Assembly (NCBI GenBank): GCA_038748515.1
Contig: JBCDIW010000015.1
Location: 1 to 64,000, forward strand
Source of the DNA: Congregibacter sp038748515
Lineage (GTDB): Bacteria > Pseudomonadota > Gammaproteobacteria > Pseudomonadales > Halieaceae
Direction of reading: 5' to 3'
DNA length: 64,000 nucleotides
A program made the translations under genes and the position numbers. Below, piece after piece: positions 1-7,950 of the stretch. The notes below the pieces were generated by a model. That model made no database searches. It was not told where the DNA came from and saw nothing but the letters and a program-made list of their open reading frames with translations. Numbering within the stretch: position 1 is the first letter of the stretch; every line of letters starts with the position of its first letter.

Positions 1-1554
1 CCCGGAGGGTCGATCCAGGTTGGATTCACGACGACGACGTTTGGCAATGCGCCCAATGGGATGGTCATTCCCTTTGAAGTGGAGTTGTACGAAGACGGTG
101 AGCTGGTAGGGACATTGAGCCGATCGGTGCGCGTTCAGAGTGAATCGCAGCTTCAACTCGCGATATCTGCGCTAGAGGGTACGTCACTTAGGCAACAGGC
201 GGACCCCATCGAGCCTGGTAAGGCGTTCAGCTACCAGGTGGTGTATGGAAACCCAGGGCCGGTGGTCGGATTCTCAGCTTCAAACGCGCAACTCAGACTT
301 CCACTTCCAGACAGTGTGCAGTTTATCGGAGCGGATGGACAGGGCATCTACGACGTTTCCGAGCACAGTGTTAGCTGGAGTCTAGAAGACAGTCTCCTGA
401 GTGGTGGTGGGGGGAGTGTTAGTGTTGATGTGAAGGCGAAATTAAACACCCCCGACGGCGAACTACTCGTCGTTGAAAATGCGGTGCTAACGGGTGTGGT
501 TGGCCAACAGGAGCGGAGTGCGATTGCGAGTGTTGTGACTCGAGTGGGTTCAAAGCAGGTGGAGTTGTCTATCACGGATGGCTTGCATCAGGAAAGCGGA
601 GTGTTCGAGCTGTCCAATTCGAGTGGGTCGGCCTCGGGACTTCTCACTTTCTTTGTGCTGTCGCCCGAAGGGGTGTCGAGTCTAAACCCGCTATCTCCTC
701 CCGGCGGTAGCTGCTCATCATGCGGTCGAGGGCAACTTCTGTCCTGGGGAACAAATGATCTCGGAAACCTTTTCGATGGTTCGTCGCAGTCCATCGATTT
801 TTTGATCAATAGTCTGCCAGTTAGAGGTCGAGTTCTTCCGTTGGAATCGACTCTGCTGAACGATGGTGGCTTTGACGGGAGCATTGAGCTGATCCGGCTG
901 GTTAACCCGATAGGCACGGTTACTGAGTTCGACGGGTTACTTCAAACTACAGAGTTTGGCGGTACCGACCAATTCACCATCCGCCTCGGAAGTGCCCCCG
1001 CAGACGACACGTCGGTAACGCTCTCTCTAGCAACGAGTGACGCTGGTGAAGGCAGCGTAAGTCCCGCATCGCTCAACTTCTCTGACGTGAACTGGGACGA
1101 GCCGCAAACCGTCACGGTGACGGGTGTCGATGACACGATCAAGGATGGGTCGGTCAGCTACAAGGTGGTGATACAGGTCTCGGCGAGCGGTGATATCAAT
1201 TTTGCCGGCCTGGACCCTCGCGATGTCATCGTGATCAACCTAGACAATGACGGCGATAACGATGGAGACGGTCTGACAAACGCACAGGAAGCTCAGCTCG
1301 GCACAAATCCGAATCTGGCGGACACAGACGGTGATGGTTTACCGGACGGCTACGAAGTCGATAGGAGATTTGCACCGCTGAATCCGCTCGACGGCGAAGC
1401 TGACGCTGACGGGGACGGATTCTCGAATCGGGAAGAGTTCGATGCGCAGACCGATCCGCGCGACGCCTCCGATATTCCTGCACCGCCCGGCCTCAGTCCC
1501 GCAATCCTGTTTCGAGCGTTTTGTACCTCGAATCCGTCCGCTCCGGCCTGTTAG
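1..1554 (+). CDS. Secreted/surface protein with C-terminal TSP3-like Ca-binding repeats (5' partial)
   Basis: The reading frame is open from base 1, so only the C-terminal 517 codons are present and the true start lies outside the window. The visible part is beta-rich, with Ser, Thr, Gly and Val abundant, as in adhesin-like extracellular proteins. Residues about 410-490 carry Asp-rich loops of the DxDGDG type (DNDGDNDGDG, DTDGDGLPDGYE, DADGDGFSNREE), the signature of thrombospondin type 3 / EF-hand-like calcium repeats. It ends in a short Cys-containing tail. No sorting motif such as PEP-CTERM is visible. The same repeat type occurs in the protein at 56112-57149. The function is unknown; a calcium-stabilised cell-surface or secreted protein is the best inference. 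It sits where thrS would normally lie upstream of infC. Confidence 0.8.
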   Translation, partial: PGGSIQVGFTTTTFGNAPNGMVIPFEVELYEDGELVGTLSRSVRVQSESQLQLAISALEGTSLRQQADPIEPGKAFSYQVVYGNPGPVVGFSASNAQLRLPLPDSVQFIGADGQGIYDVSEHSVSWSLEDSLLSGGGGSVSVDVKAKLNTPDGELLVVENAVLTGVVGQQERSAIASVVTRVGSKQVELSITDGLHQESGVFELSNSSGSASGLLTFFVLSPEGVSSLNPLSPPGGSCSSCGRGQLLSWGTNDLGNLFDGSSQSIDFLINSLPVRGRVLPLESTLLNDGGFDGSIELIRLVNPIGTVTEFDGLLQTTEFGGTDQFTIRLGSAPADDTSVTLSLATSDAGEGSVSPASLNFSDVNWDEPQTVTVTGVDDTIKDGSVSYKVVIQVSASGDINFAGLDPRDVIVINLDNDGDNDGDGLTNAQEAQLGTNPNLADTDGDGLPDGYEVDRRFAPLNPLDGEADADGDGFSNREEFDAQTDPRDASDIPAPPGLSPAILFRAFCTSNPSAPAC

Positions 1555-1664
1555 TAGTATGGTTGCGGTTGGAACCACAACACTGCGACGGGCTTGCCGC
1601 GTTCGGATTTTTTATGATCGCTGAGGTATCCGGCCGGTCTGAGGGGAATAGGGTCGTTGCGGGC

Positions 1665-1960
1665 GCCAGGCCTCGCCGGTCGGTTTGCGTGACCGATCCC
1701 AGCGCGCGTCTCCGTTAGAAGTGGGCCGATTACGTCCGATTTGTGCAAGATTCCTTAGAAAACAAGGGCTTTCGGCCCCAGGCGGGCTTGAGAAACGAAA
1801 AAATCGGCTTTAAACTCCGCCGTCACTTGATTCAGCGCCTCCCCGACAGGCTCGTGGTCGGGGAACGGACGTTAAATCCAGGGTTGAGTTCAAGACAGTG
1901 GCCGTGCGGACACGCGCTCGCCAGGACCCGGGCAGTCTCTCCCCTGAGGAATTACGCTGA
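1665..1960 (+). pseudogene. thrS: thrS 3' remnant (threonyl-tRNA synthetase anticodon-binding domain)
   Basis: Translation from about 1719 gives ADYV followed by a stretch containing GLRNEKIGFKLRRH and LVVGER. These match the C-terminal anticodon-binding domain of ThrS (family pattern DLRNEKIGFKIREH, then LVVGDKE). The reading frame then changes near 1870-1883, and the next frame reads TVAVRTRARQDPGSL up to a TGA at 1958-1960, matching the ThrS pattern VAVRTRxGxDLGS. An in-frame TAG at 1716-1718 precedes the clear homology; weaker similarity (VCVTDPS) extends to about 1665. The fragment is therefore frameshifted, truncated and without a start. Its position just upstream of infC is the usual place of thrS in gammaproteobacteria, so this is a decayed original copy. 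A functional threonyl-tRNA synthetase must be encoded elsewhere. Confidence 0.82.
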
Positions 1961-2202
1961 CCACCTGGCCCGTGACGTGGCGTTGCGCGGCCTTGTCGTC
2001 TTCGGCGCTGGAAACGGGCGCTGGAAACGGTGCCGTCTGGCGAGCCTATCTCTCGTGCCCCAGGTTCGAGGCACAAGGTTCGGGACTCTGAATGGCAACG
2101 TACCAGTTTTAATGTAGATGGCCGATAGCGGTTCAGGGTACTGGAACGTATCGCATCATACAGACGAGGCTCTGCGTAAGAGCGCCGCAATGGAGAAAGG
2201 CA
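1961..2202. other. infC leader region, no gene seen
   Basis: This is the remainder of the former thrS-infC intergenic region. It should hold the promoter or leader of the infC operon. I could not pick a convincing -35/-10 pair; the AT-richer stretch around 2100-2115 is the only candidate area. Confidence 0.4.
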
Positions 2203-2210
2203 ATCAGTAA
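2190..2210 (+). promoter_or_regulatory. infC ribosome-binding site with AUC start and overlapping six-codon ORF
   Basis: A strong Shine-Dalgarno sequence GGAGAAAGG (2192-2200) is followed after two bases by ATC at 2203. ATC is in frame with the conserved IF3 sequence. No ATG, GTG or TTG exists in this frame between the upstream stop at 2110 and the GTG at 2296. Starting at that GTG would delete about 30 conserved N-terminal residues. Known infC genes start with rare codons (usually AUU) because IF3 rejects such starts and so represses itself. A mini-ORF ATG...TAA (six sense codons, 2190-2210) overlaps the start in another frame and is probably incidental. Confidence 0.75.
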
Positions 2211-2739
2211 AGATAGCGGTAAGGGCAAGCGCGCCCTGACCAACGACGAAATCGAGGCGGATAAGGTCCGCCTCATCGGGGCCGACGGCGAGCAGGTGGG
2301 GATTGTTCCCATCGCCGAAGCCCGCGCCGCGGCTGAAGCCGCCAGCATGGACCTCGTGCTGATCGCTGATCAGTCCGACCCCGTAGTCTGCAAGGTCATG
2401 GACTACGGTAAGCACGTCTTCGAGGCCAAGAAGCAGAAGAACGCGCAAAAGAAGAAGCAGCGAAGAACGCAGCTAAAGGAAATGAAGTTTCGTCCAGGGA
2501 CGGAAGAAGGGGACTACCAGGTCAAGCTACGCAACCTGACGCGTTTCCTTGAAAATGGCGATAAAGCCAAGGTCACGCTCCGCTACCGCGGACGCGAGAT
2601 GGCCCACCAGGACATCGGCATGGAACTGCTCAAGCGAGTGGAAGCCGATCTGGCGGAGTTGGGTAATGTCGAGCAGTTTCCCAAAATGGAAGGCCGGCAG
2701 ATGACCATGGTGATAGCGCCCAAAAAGCGGAAGAACTAG
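2203..2739 (+). CDS. infC: Translation initiation factor IF-3
   Basis: IF-3 binds the 30S subunit, prevents premature 50S joining and checks start-codon and initiator-tRNA pairing. The 178-residue product has the family length (E. coli 180). The N-terminal domain begins about residue 8 with NDEIEADKVRLIG and reads into MDLVLIADQSDPVVCKVMDYGK. A lysine-rich linker follows, then the C-terminal domain with KFRPGTEEGDYQVKLR, RYRGREMAHQ and a final APKKRKN. The start is taken as the ATC at 2203 because it alone preserves the N-terminal domain and has a strong ribosome-binding site. It is the first intact gene of the infC-rpmI-rplT-pheS-pheT-ihfA block and is probably self-repressed through its non-canonical start codon. 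Confidence 0.97.
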   Translation: MSKDSGKGKRALTNDEIEADKVRLIGADGEQVGIVPIAEARAAAEAASMDLVLIADQSDPVVCKVMDYGKHVFEAKKQKNAQKKKQRRTQLKEMKFRPGTEEGDYQVKLRNLTRFLENGDKAKVTLRYRGREMAHQDIGMELLKRVEADLAELGNVEQFPKMEGRQMTMVIAPKKRKN

Positions 2740-2863
2740 CGGCCCGTGAATGCCCTAGGCTTTCGGCCAGCTGCGGGAGGCAGCGGCTGAAACTTGTCTT
2801 CATCAGAGAAGCACACCGATGCGCAGCTGGGCTGCCGACCGGTGCGAATGCGGAGTACGAACA

Positions 2864-3058
2864 ATGCCTAAAGCAAAAATTCACAGCGGCGCAGCCAAGC
2901 GCTTTAAAAAAACCGCGGGTGGCTATAAGCGTAAGAGCGCTAACAAAAGCCATATCCTGACCAAGATGACGACCAAGCGTAAGCGCCAGCTGCGTGGAAC
3001 TTCCATGATCCACGATAGCGACAAGGTGCTGATCGACCGCATGCTGCGGGCGAAGTAA
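2864..3058 (+). CDS. rpmI: 50S ribosomal protein L35
   Basis: This 64-residue, strongly basic protein begins MPKAKIHSGAAKRFKK and ends LIDRMLRAK, the full L35 pattern at the usual length. The start ATG at 2864 has a GGAG motif eight bases upstream; an earlier in-frame codon at 2819 would add an extension foreign to the family. L35 belongs to the large subunit. The gene lies between infC and rplT, the standard order. In E. coli rpmI and rplT are translationally controlled by L20; no such leader structure was established here. Confidence 0.97.
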   Translation: MPKAKIHSGAAKRFKKTAGGYKRKSANKSHILTKMTTKRKRQLRGTSMIHDSDKVLIDRMLRAK

Positions 3059-3090
3059 GTCGGCGACTGAGTTAAGGAAAGGAGAAAAGC

Positions 3091-3450
3091 ATGCCTCGCG
3101 TAAAACGTGGTGTCGTCGCTCACCGTCGGCACAAAAAGATTCTGAAGCAGGCCAAGGGCTACTACGGAGCGCGCTCACGCGTGTTCCGCGTCGCCAAGCA
3201 GGCCGTAACCAAGGCGGGCCAGTATGCCTACCGCGACCGCCGGCAGCGTAAGCGCCAGTTCCGCGCCCTGTGGATCACGCGCATCAACGCCCAGTCGCGC
3301 AGCAATGGCCTGAGCTACAGCCGCCTGATCAATGGCTTGAAGAAGGCGCAGATTGGCCTGGACCGTCGCGTCCTCGCTGACCTCGCCGTGCATGACAAGC
3401 GCGCCTTTGCAGCGATCGTGGAGCAAGCGAAAGCAGCCCTGGCTGCCTGA
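3091..3450 (+). CDS. rplT: 50S ribosomal protein L20
   Basis: This 119-residue protein begins MPRVKRGVVAHRRHKK and contains AKGYYGARSR and YAYRDRRQRKRQFR, diagnostic of L20, which binds 23S rRNA and is needed early in 50S assembly. The length matches the family (E. coli 118). The ATG at 3091 follows a good AAAGGAGA ribosome-binding site, 32 bases after the rpmI stop, so the two genes are co-transcribed. An intrinsic terminator/attenuator follows at 3501. Confidence 0.97.
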   Translation: MPRVKRGVVAHRRHKKILKQAKGYYGARSRVFRVAKQAVTKAGQYAYRDRRQRKRQFRALWITRINAQSRSNGLSYSRLINGLKKAQIGLDRRVLADLAVHDKRAFAAIVEQAKAALAA

Positions 3451-3500
3451 GCCTATCCCGCCGCGGCTTCACCGCGGTTCGCTTGCAACACGGAAAACCG

Positions 3501-3532
3501 AAGGGAAAGGGCCCGGCTCTTTCCCTTTTTTT
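3501..3532 (+). terminator. Intrinsic terminator/attenuator between rplT and pheS
   Basis: AAGGGAAAG (3501-3509) can pair with CTTTCCCTT (3519-3527) around a nine-base loop, and the stem runs into seven T residues (3526-3532). A second small hairpin, CCGCGG-cttca-CCGCGG, lies just upstream (about 3461-3477). The position, 24 bases before pheS, matches the place of the phenylalanine attenuator in enterobacteria. No Phe-rich leader peptide with a start codon was found, so it may be a simple partial terminator. Confidence 0.75.
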
Positions 3533-3556
3533 ATGGGTCCCGATTGTGGATGCACA

Positions 3557-4576
3557 ATGACCATGGAACAGCTTGAAGAACTTGCCCTTCGCGGGCGCGC
3601 CGCCATCGCCGATGCGGATGATATTCCGGCGCTGGAAGCTGTCCGCGTTGATTTTCTGGGTAAAAAGGGTGCCCTTACCGCGCTGCTTAAGGGGCTTGCC
3701 TCACTTCCGCCGGAGGAGCGTCCCAAGGCCGGCGCCCAGATCAACGTGGTGAAGCAGGAGCTGCAGGGGCTGATTGGCGACCGCCGCAGCGGCCTCGAGG
3801 AAGCCGCCGTCAACGCACGCCTTGCGAGTGAGGCGATCGATGTGACGCTGCCGGGACGCAATTCCGGGGCCGGGCATCTACACCCGGTGACGCGGACCAT
3901 CGAGCGCATCGAGGACTTCTTCACAGCGGCGGGATTCAGCGTCGCCGATGGTCCCGAGATCGAGGACGACTACTACAACTTCGAGGCATTGAACTTCCCT
4001 CCGGAGCACCCGGCGCGGGCCGAGCATGACACCTTCTTCGTGGACTCGAAGACGGTGCTGCGCACCCACACTTCGCCGGTACAGATCCGGGTGATGGAGA
4101 ACGAGAACCCCCCCCTGCGGGTTATCTGCCCCGGGCGCGTGTACCGCTGCGATTCGGATCTGACGCACACACCCATGTTCCACCAGGTGGAAGGCCTGCT
4201 CGTCGACGAGCAATCGAGCCTCGCCGATCTCAAGGGGCTGATCGAGCAGTTTCTGCAGGTGTTCTTCGAGCAGGAGCTCGAAGTGCGGTTCCGTCCTTCC
4301 TATTTCCCCTTTGTGGAGCCCGGAGCGGAAGTCGACATTCAGTGCGTTCACTGCGGCGGCGCGGGCTGTCGTGTGTGCAGCCATACCGGATGGCTGGAAG
4401 TCATGGGCTGCGGCATGGTGCACCCGCGCGTGTTTGAGATGGCGGGGATCGATCCGGACCGCTACTCCGGTTTTGCCTTCGGCATGGGCGTGGAGCGGCT
4501 CGCGATGCTGCGCTACAGCGTGAACGACCTGCGCCTGTTCTTCGAGAACGACCTGCGTTTTCTTTCCCAGTTCTGA
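3557..4576 (+). CDS. pheS: Phenylalanyl-tRNA synthetase alpha subunit
   Basis: PheS forms the (alpha-beta)2 PheRS that charges tRNA-Phe. The 339-residue product has the N-terminal coiled-coil (residues about 1-85, with VRVDFLGKKGALT and PPEERPKAGA). The class II catalytic core follows, with motif 2 region (THTSPVQIR, CPGRVYRCDSD, THTPMFHQVEGL) and motif 3 (GFAFGMGVERLAMLRY) near the end. A CxxCxxxxCxxC-like insertion (CVHCGGAGCRVC) precedes the conserved TGWLEVMGCGMVHP; many beta- and gammaproteobacterial PheS proteins have it, and it may bind zinc. The start at ATG 3557 (a second ATG at 3563 is possible) gives the family N-terminus; longer in-frame extension upstream reads through the terminator and is not credible. 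Confidence 0.97.
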   Translation: MTMEQLEELALRGRAAIADADDIPALEAVRVDFLGKKGALTALLKGLASLPPEERPKAGAQINVVKQELQGLIGDRRSGLEEAAVNARLASEAIDVTLPGRNSGAGHLHPVTRTIERIEDFFTAAGFSVADGPEIEDDYYNFEALNFPPEHPARAEHDTFFVDSKTVLRTHTSPVQIRVMENENPPLRVICPGRVYRCDSDLTHTPMFHQVEGLLVDEQSSLADLKGLIEQFLQVFFEQELEVRFRPSYFPFVEPGAEVDIQCVHCGGAGCRVCSHTGWLEVMGCGMVHPRVFEMAGIDPDRYSGFAFGMGVERLAMLRYSVNDLRLFFENDLRFLSQF

Positions 4577-4601
4577 CGACCCTTCTGCGAGGATTTAGTC
4601 C

Positions 4602-6980
4602 GTGAAGTTCAACGAACAATGGCTCCGCGAGTGGGTCGACCCGAAGCTTGGCAGTGAGGAGCTCGGGCAGCAGATCACCATGGCGGGACTCGAAGTCGAC
4701 GCCATTGAGCCCGTGGCCGGTGCTTTTTCGGGCGTCGTGGTGGGCGAGATCGTCGCCGCTGAACAACACCCGGATGCGGACAAGCTACGAGTGTGCACCG
4801 TTGAGGCGGGACTCGATGGGCCACTGCAGATCGTGTGCGGAGCGCCCAATGCGCGGGTCGGCCTTAAGGCACCGCTGGCGAGGGTCGGAGCGGTGCTGCC
4901 CGGCGACTTTGCGATCAAGGCGGCGAAGCTGCGCGGTGTGGAATCCCAGGGCATGCTCTGCGCGGCCGCGGAGCTCGGTCTCTCCGAGGACAACGCCGGT
5001 TTGCTGGAGCTGCCCGCGGATGCGCCCGTGGCGGAGGACCTGCGAGCGTATCTCGATCTCGACGATGTGAGCTTTGAAGTGGGGCTTACACCGAATCGTG
5101 CGGATTGCCTGAGCATCGCCGGCATCGCCCGCGAAGTGGCACTGCTCAACGACCTCGGCGTGTGCTCGCCGCCGGATGAGCCGGTTATGCCGGAAACGGA
5201 AGCGTCGTTCGGCGTGGCGCTGCAGTCGCCGGAACGCTGTTCCCGCTATCTGTGCCGCGTCGTCGAAGACGTGGATCTCAGCCGGCCCAGTCCCCTCTGG
5301 ATGCAGGAAAAGCTGCGTCGCTGCGGCCTGCGGAGCATCGACGCGGCGGTGGATATCACCAACTACCTGCTCCTCGAGCTGGGCCAGCCCATGCACGCCT
5401 TCGATCTGGACAAGCTGCAGGGCGGGATCGTGGTGCGGGAGGCCAGCGAGGGCGAGAAGCTCGCGCTCCTCAACGATCAAACCGTTGAACTGGGCAGCGA
5501 TAACCTGGTGATCGCCGATCAGGCGGGCCCCGTGGCCCTGGCCGGAATCATGGGTGGCGCTGAATCCGCGGTGATTAACGGTACGACCCGTCTGCTTCTG
5601 GAGGCGGCCTTCTTCGCCCCGGTGCCGCTGTCGGGACAGGCGCGGTCCTTCGGTCTGCACACGGATTCCTCGCACCGCTTTGAGCGGGGCGTTGACTACA
5701 CGCTGCAGCGTCGTGCGATGGAGCGTGCCACAAAGCTGCTTCTCGAAATCGTCGGTGGCCGGGCAGGCCCCATTGTCGAAGCCGTGGACGAGTCGCAGCT
5801 GCCGGCGCCCCAACCGATCCATTTGCGTCGCTCACGCATCGAACGCCTACTGGGCGTGGCGATCGCTGATGAGGAAGTCGAGCGCATCCTTCGCGGCCTG
5901 GGTATGGGTGTTGACGCACAGGGCGACGGCTGGGTATGCGTCGCACCGAGCTGGCGCTTTGATGTGACGATCGAGGCGGATCTCCTGGAGGAACTCGGTC
6001 GGGTGTACGGTTACAACCGCCTGCCCACCACGCGCATCCGCGCTGACGTGGCGCTGCCTGCGCAGCCCGAGCGCCAGCTCGGACTGCGGGAACTGCGGCG
6101 AGTGTTGCTGTCGCGGGACTACGACGAGGCTGTCTGCTACAGCTTCATCGACGCCGAAATCCAGCAGAGCCTGGATCCCGGACTGGAGCCCGTGGTCCTC
6201 AGTAACCCCATATCTCCCGAACATGCCGTGATGCGCAGCTCCCTGGTGGCGGGGCTGCTTCGAGCGGCGCAGCACAATCTGAAACGACAGCAACACCGCG
6301 TACGGCTCTTCGAAAGTGGTCTGCGGTTCATCCAGTCTGATGGCGACCTCGAGCAGCGTCGCAGCCTGGCGCTCCTGGTGACCGGTCCCGCGACGCCGGA
6401 GTCCTGGGCCGTAGCGGACCGCGACGTCGATTTTCACGACCTCAAGGGCGATGTGGAAGCCCTGCTTTCCCGGGCCGATACGCTCACCGCCACGGAGTTT
6501 GTCAGCGGCGAACGCGCCGGGATGCATCCCGGCCAAACCGCGCTGCTGATGCGTGATGGCGCAGAGATCGGCTATATCGCCACGCTCCATCCGGGCCTGC
6601 AGCAATCGCTGGATTTTGACCGTCCCGTGTTCGTGGCGGAGCTTGATCTGGACGCGTTTATCGAGCGGCGTCTGCCTGTCTTCGCGCCCGTATCGCGCTT
6701 CCCGGCGCTGCGTCGCGACCTGGCCCTGGTTGTCGATGAAGGGCTTGCAGCGGGGGAGCTCCTGGGGGCGGTTCGAGCGGCGGCGGGCGCTTACGAGCCA
6801 GAGTTAACGCTTTTTGACGTTTATCAGGGCAAAGGCATTGATACACATAGAAAAAGTGTGGCTCTTGGTTTGACATTCCAGGACCAATCACGCACTCTTG
6901 ATGATGACGAAGTTAACCAATGTGTGCAGCAAGTCGTTGATTCGTTGATAAAAAAGTTCAATGCGGAGCTCCGTGGCTGA
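4602..6980 (+). CDS. pheT: Phenylalanyl-tRNA synthetase beta subunit
   Basis: The 792-residue partner of PheS. It starts with the conserved MKFNEQWLREWV from a GTG at 4602 preceded by GAGGA, 25 bases after the pheS stop. An EMAP/OB-type tRNA-binding domain spans about residues 40-150 (HPDADKLRVC, IVCGAPN). B3/B4 editing-domain sequence follows around 210-400 (VDITNYLLLELGQPMHAFD, HTDSSHRFERGVD). The B5 and catalytic-like domains come next, and the C-terminal anticodon-binding domain has RFPALRRDLALVVDE and KSVALGLTFQD. It is complete and of normal length. Base composition drops slightly at the 3' end, around 6830-6960, without any break in the frame. Confidence 0.97.
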   Translation: MKFNEQWLREWVDPKLGSEELGQQITMAGLEVDAIEPVAGAFSGVVVGEIVAAEQHPDADKLRVCTVEAGLDGPLQIVCGAPNARVGLKAPLARVGAVLPGDFAIKAAKLRGVESQGMLCAAAELGLSEDNAGLLELPADAPVAEDLRAYLDLDDVSFEVGLTPNRADCLSIAGIAREVALLNDLGVCSPPDEPVMPETEASFGVALQSPERCSRYLCRVVEDVDLSRPSPLWMQEKLRRCGLRSIDAAVDITNYLLLELGQPMHAFDLDKLQGGIVVREASEGEKLALLNDQTVELGSDNLVIADQAGPVALAGIMGGAESAVINGTTRLLLEAAFFAPVPLSGQARSFGLHTDSSHRFERGVDYTLQRRAMERATKLLLEIVGGRAGPIVEAVDESQLPAPQPIHLRRSRIERLLGVAIADEEVERILRGLGMGVDAQGDGWVCVAPSWRFDVTIEADLLEELGRVYGYNRLPTTRIRADVALPAQPERQLGLRELRRVLLSRDYDEAVCYSFIDAEIQQSLDPGLEPVVLSNPISPEHAVMRSSLVAGLLRAAQHNLKRQQHRVRLFESGLRFIQSDGDLEQRRSLALLVTGPATPESWAVADRDVDFHDLKGDVEALLSRADTLTATEFVSGERAGMHPGQTALLMRDGAEIGYIATLHPGLQQSLDFDRPVFVAELDLDAFIERRLPVFAPVSRFPALRRDLALVVDEGLAAGELLGAVRAAAGAYEPELTLFDVYQGKGIDTHRKSVALGLTFQDQSRTLDDDEVNQCVQQVVDSLIKKFNAELRG

Positions 6981-7091
6981 AAGCCGCCGGCGCCTTCGCA
7001 GTCGGGGCGCTCGAGACAGGGAGAGGCATCGGTTTCAAGATGAAAACCGGAGTCCGGATTCGGGTGAAGAAGGGTGAATAGGGCGGATTGC

Positions 7092-7397
7092 ATGGCTGCG
7101 CTCACCAAGTCGGAGATGGCGGAACGCCTGTTCGAGGAACTGGGTCTCAACAAGCGCGAGGCCAAGGAGATCGTTGAACTGTTCTTCGAAGAGATTCGAG
7201 TCTGCCTCGAGAACAACGAGCAGGTGAAGCTCTCCGGTTTCGGCAATTTCGATCTTCGCGATAAGAATCAACGTCCCGGACGTAACCCAAAAACGGGTGA
7301 GGAAATCCCGATTTCCGCGCGGCGAGTGGTAACCTTCAGGCCGGGGCAAAAACTGAAAGCCCGAGTCGAGGCCTATGCTGGAACCGAGCCACAATAA
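7092..7397 (+). CDS. ihfA: Integration host factor alpha subunit
   Basis: IHF is a heterodimeric DNA-bending protein that shapes nucleoid structure, recombination and sigma-54 promoters. The 101-residue product has the HU/IHF fold: ALTKSEMAERLFEELGLNKREAKEIVELFF, then the beta-arm with GFGNFDLRDKNQRPGRNPKTG and RRVVTFRPGQKLK. The DNA-intercalating Pro lies in the NPKTG loop. The ATG at 7092, behind AGGGCGG, gives a family-like N-terminus; an in-frame GTG at 7074 would add six residues and looks less likely. It lies in the usual pheT-ihfA order, and its 3' end overlaps the next gene by 23 bases. Confidence 0.96.
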   Translation: MAALTKSEMAERLFEELGLNKREAKEIVELFFEEIRVCLENNEQVKLSGFGNFDLRDKNQRPGRNPKTGEEIPISARRVVTFRPGQKLKARVEAYAGTEPQ

Positions 7398-7740
7398 CGA
7401 ATTGCCGGCGATCCCCGGCAAACGCTATTTCACCATCGGTGAGGTAAGCGAGCTGTGTGCGGTCAAGCCGCATGTGCTGCGCTACTGGGAGCAGGAGTTC
7501 CCCCAGCTCAAACCGGTCAAACGTCGGGGTAATCGCCGCTACTACCAGCGCGAAGACGTCCTCACGATTCGCCAGATTCGCGCCCTGCTCTACGACGAGG
7601 GCTATACGATCGGCGGTGCGCGACAGCGCATGACCGACGAGAAGAGTCGTGGCGCGCATCCATCGCAGATCGCCGCCGTGATTCGCGAAACCATCGAAGA
7701 CCTCGAAGAGTTGCTGGAACTGCTCAAGCCGGGCAAGTAA
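7375..7740 (+). CDS. MerR-family transcriptional regulator (ihfA-linked type)
   Basis: A 121-residue protein with an N-terminal MerR winged helix: KRYFTIGEVSEL and HVLRYWEQEFPQL, then RRGNRRYYQREDVLTIRQI. A C-terminal dimerisation helix ends ETIEDLEELLELLKPGK. No Cys-rich metal-binding loop follows, so it is not a mercury or copper sensor. This short MerR-like protein is found next to ihfA in many gammaproteobacteria, and its regulatory target is unknown. The start overlaps ihfA by 23 bases, so translational coupling is likely. Confidence 0.92.
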   Translation: MLEPSHNNELPAIPGKRYFTIGEVSELCAVKPHVLRYWEQEFPQLKPVKRRGNRRYYQREDVLTIRQIRALLYDEGYTIGGARQRMTDEKSRGAHPSQIAAVIRETIEDLEELLELLKPGK

Positions 7741-7793
7741 ACCGGGCCGTCTACTCCGGCGGCGGAAATACTCCGCTTTACCCCCACTCTCCG

Positions 7794-7821
7794 TTGCGAG
7801 CGCGGCAGGCTTCCGTATAAT
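7794..7821 (+). promoter_or_regulatory. Promoter of tRNA-Pro
   Basis: A -35 element TTGCGA (7794-7799) and a perfect -10 TATAAT (7816-7821) are separated by 16 bases. The sequence after the -10 is GC-rich (GCGCGCC), as in stringently controlled stable-RNA promoters. The predicted transcription start is near 7828, about 20 bases before the mature tRNA 5' end. Confidence 0.85.
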
Positions 7822-7849
7822 GCGCGCCTCGGCGTTCGCCGGGTCTCGT

Positions 7850-7926
7850 CGGGGTGTAGCGCAGTCTGGTAGCGCACCACACTGGGGGTGTGGTGGTCGT
7901 CGGTTCAAATCCGGCCACCCCGACCA
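7850..7926 (+). tRNA. tRNA-Pro (GGG)
   Basis: The 77-nt cloverleaf has a seven-pair acceptor stem (CGGGGTG with CACCCCG). The anticodon stem is CCACA/TGTGG with loop CTGGGGG, giving anticodon GGG. The T-loop is TTCAAAT, and the gene encodes its own CCA (7924-7926). It reads the CCC and CCU codons. The place next to the ihfA-merR pair is conserved in pseudomonads and relatives, and its 3' end is a known type of target for island integration. Confidence 0.95.
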
Positions 7927-7950
7927 AAATCAATGACTTACGAGTGAGGC

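Noticed and set aside
1743..2117. A 124-codon ORF upstream of infC as a genuine small gene
   Set aside because: Its first half is clearly ThrS C-terminal sequence, and the homology continues in another frame after about 1880. It is a pseudogene fragment, not a new gene.
2190..2210. Six-codon ORF overlapping the infC start as a regulatory leader peptide
   Set aside because: It shares the infC ribosome-binding site, whose core overlaps its own start codon, so it has none of its own. Most likely chance.
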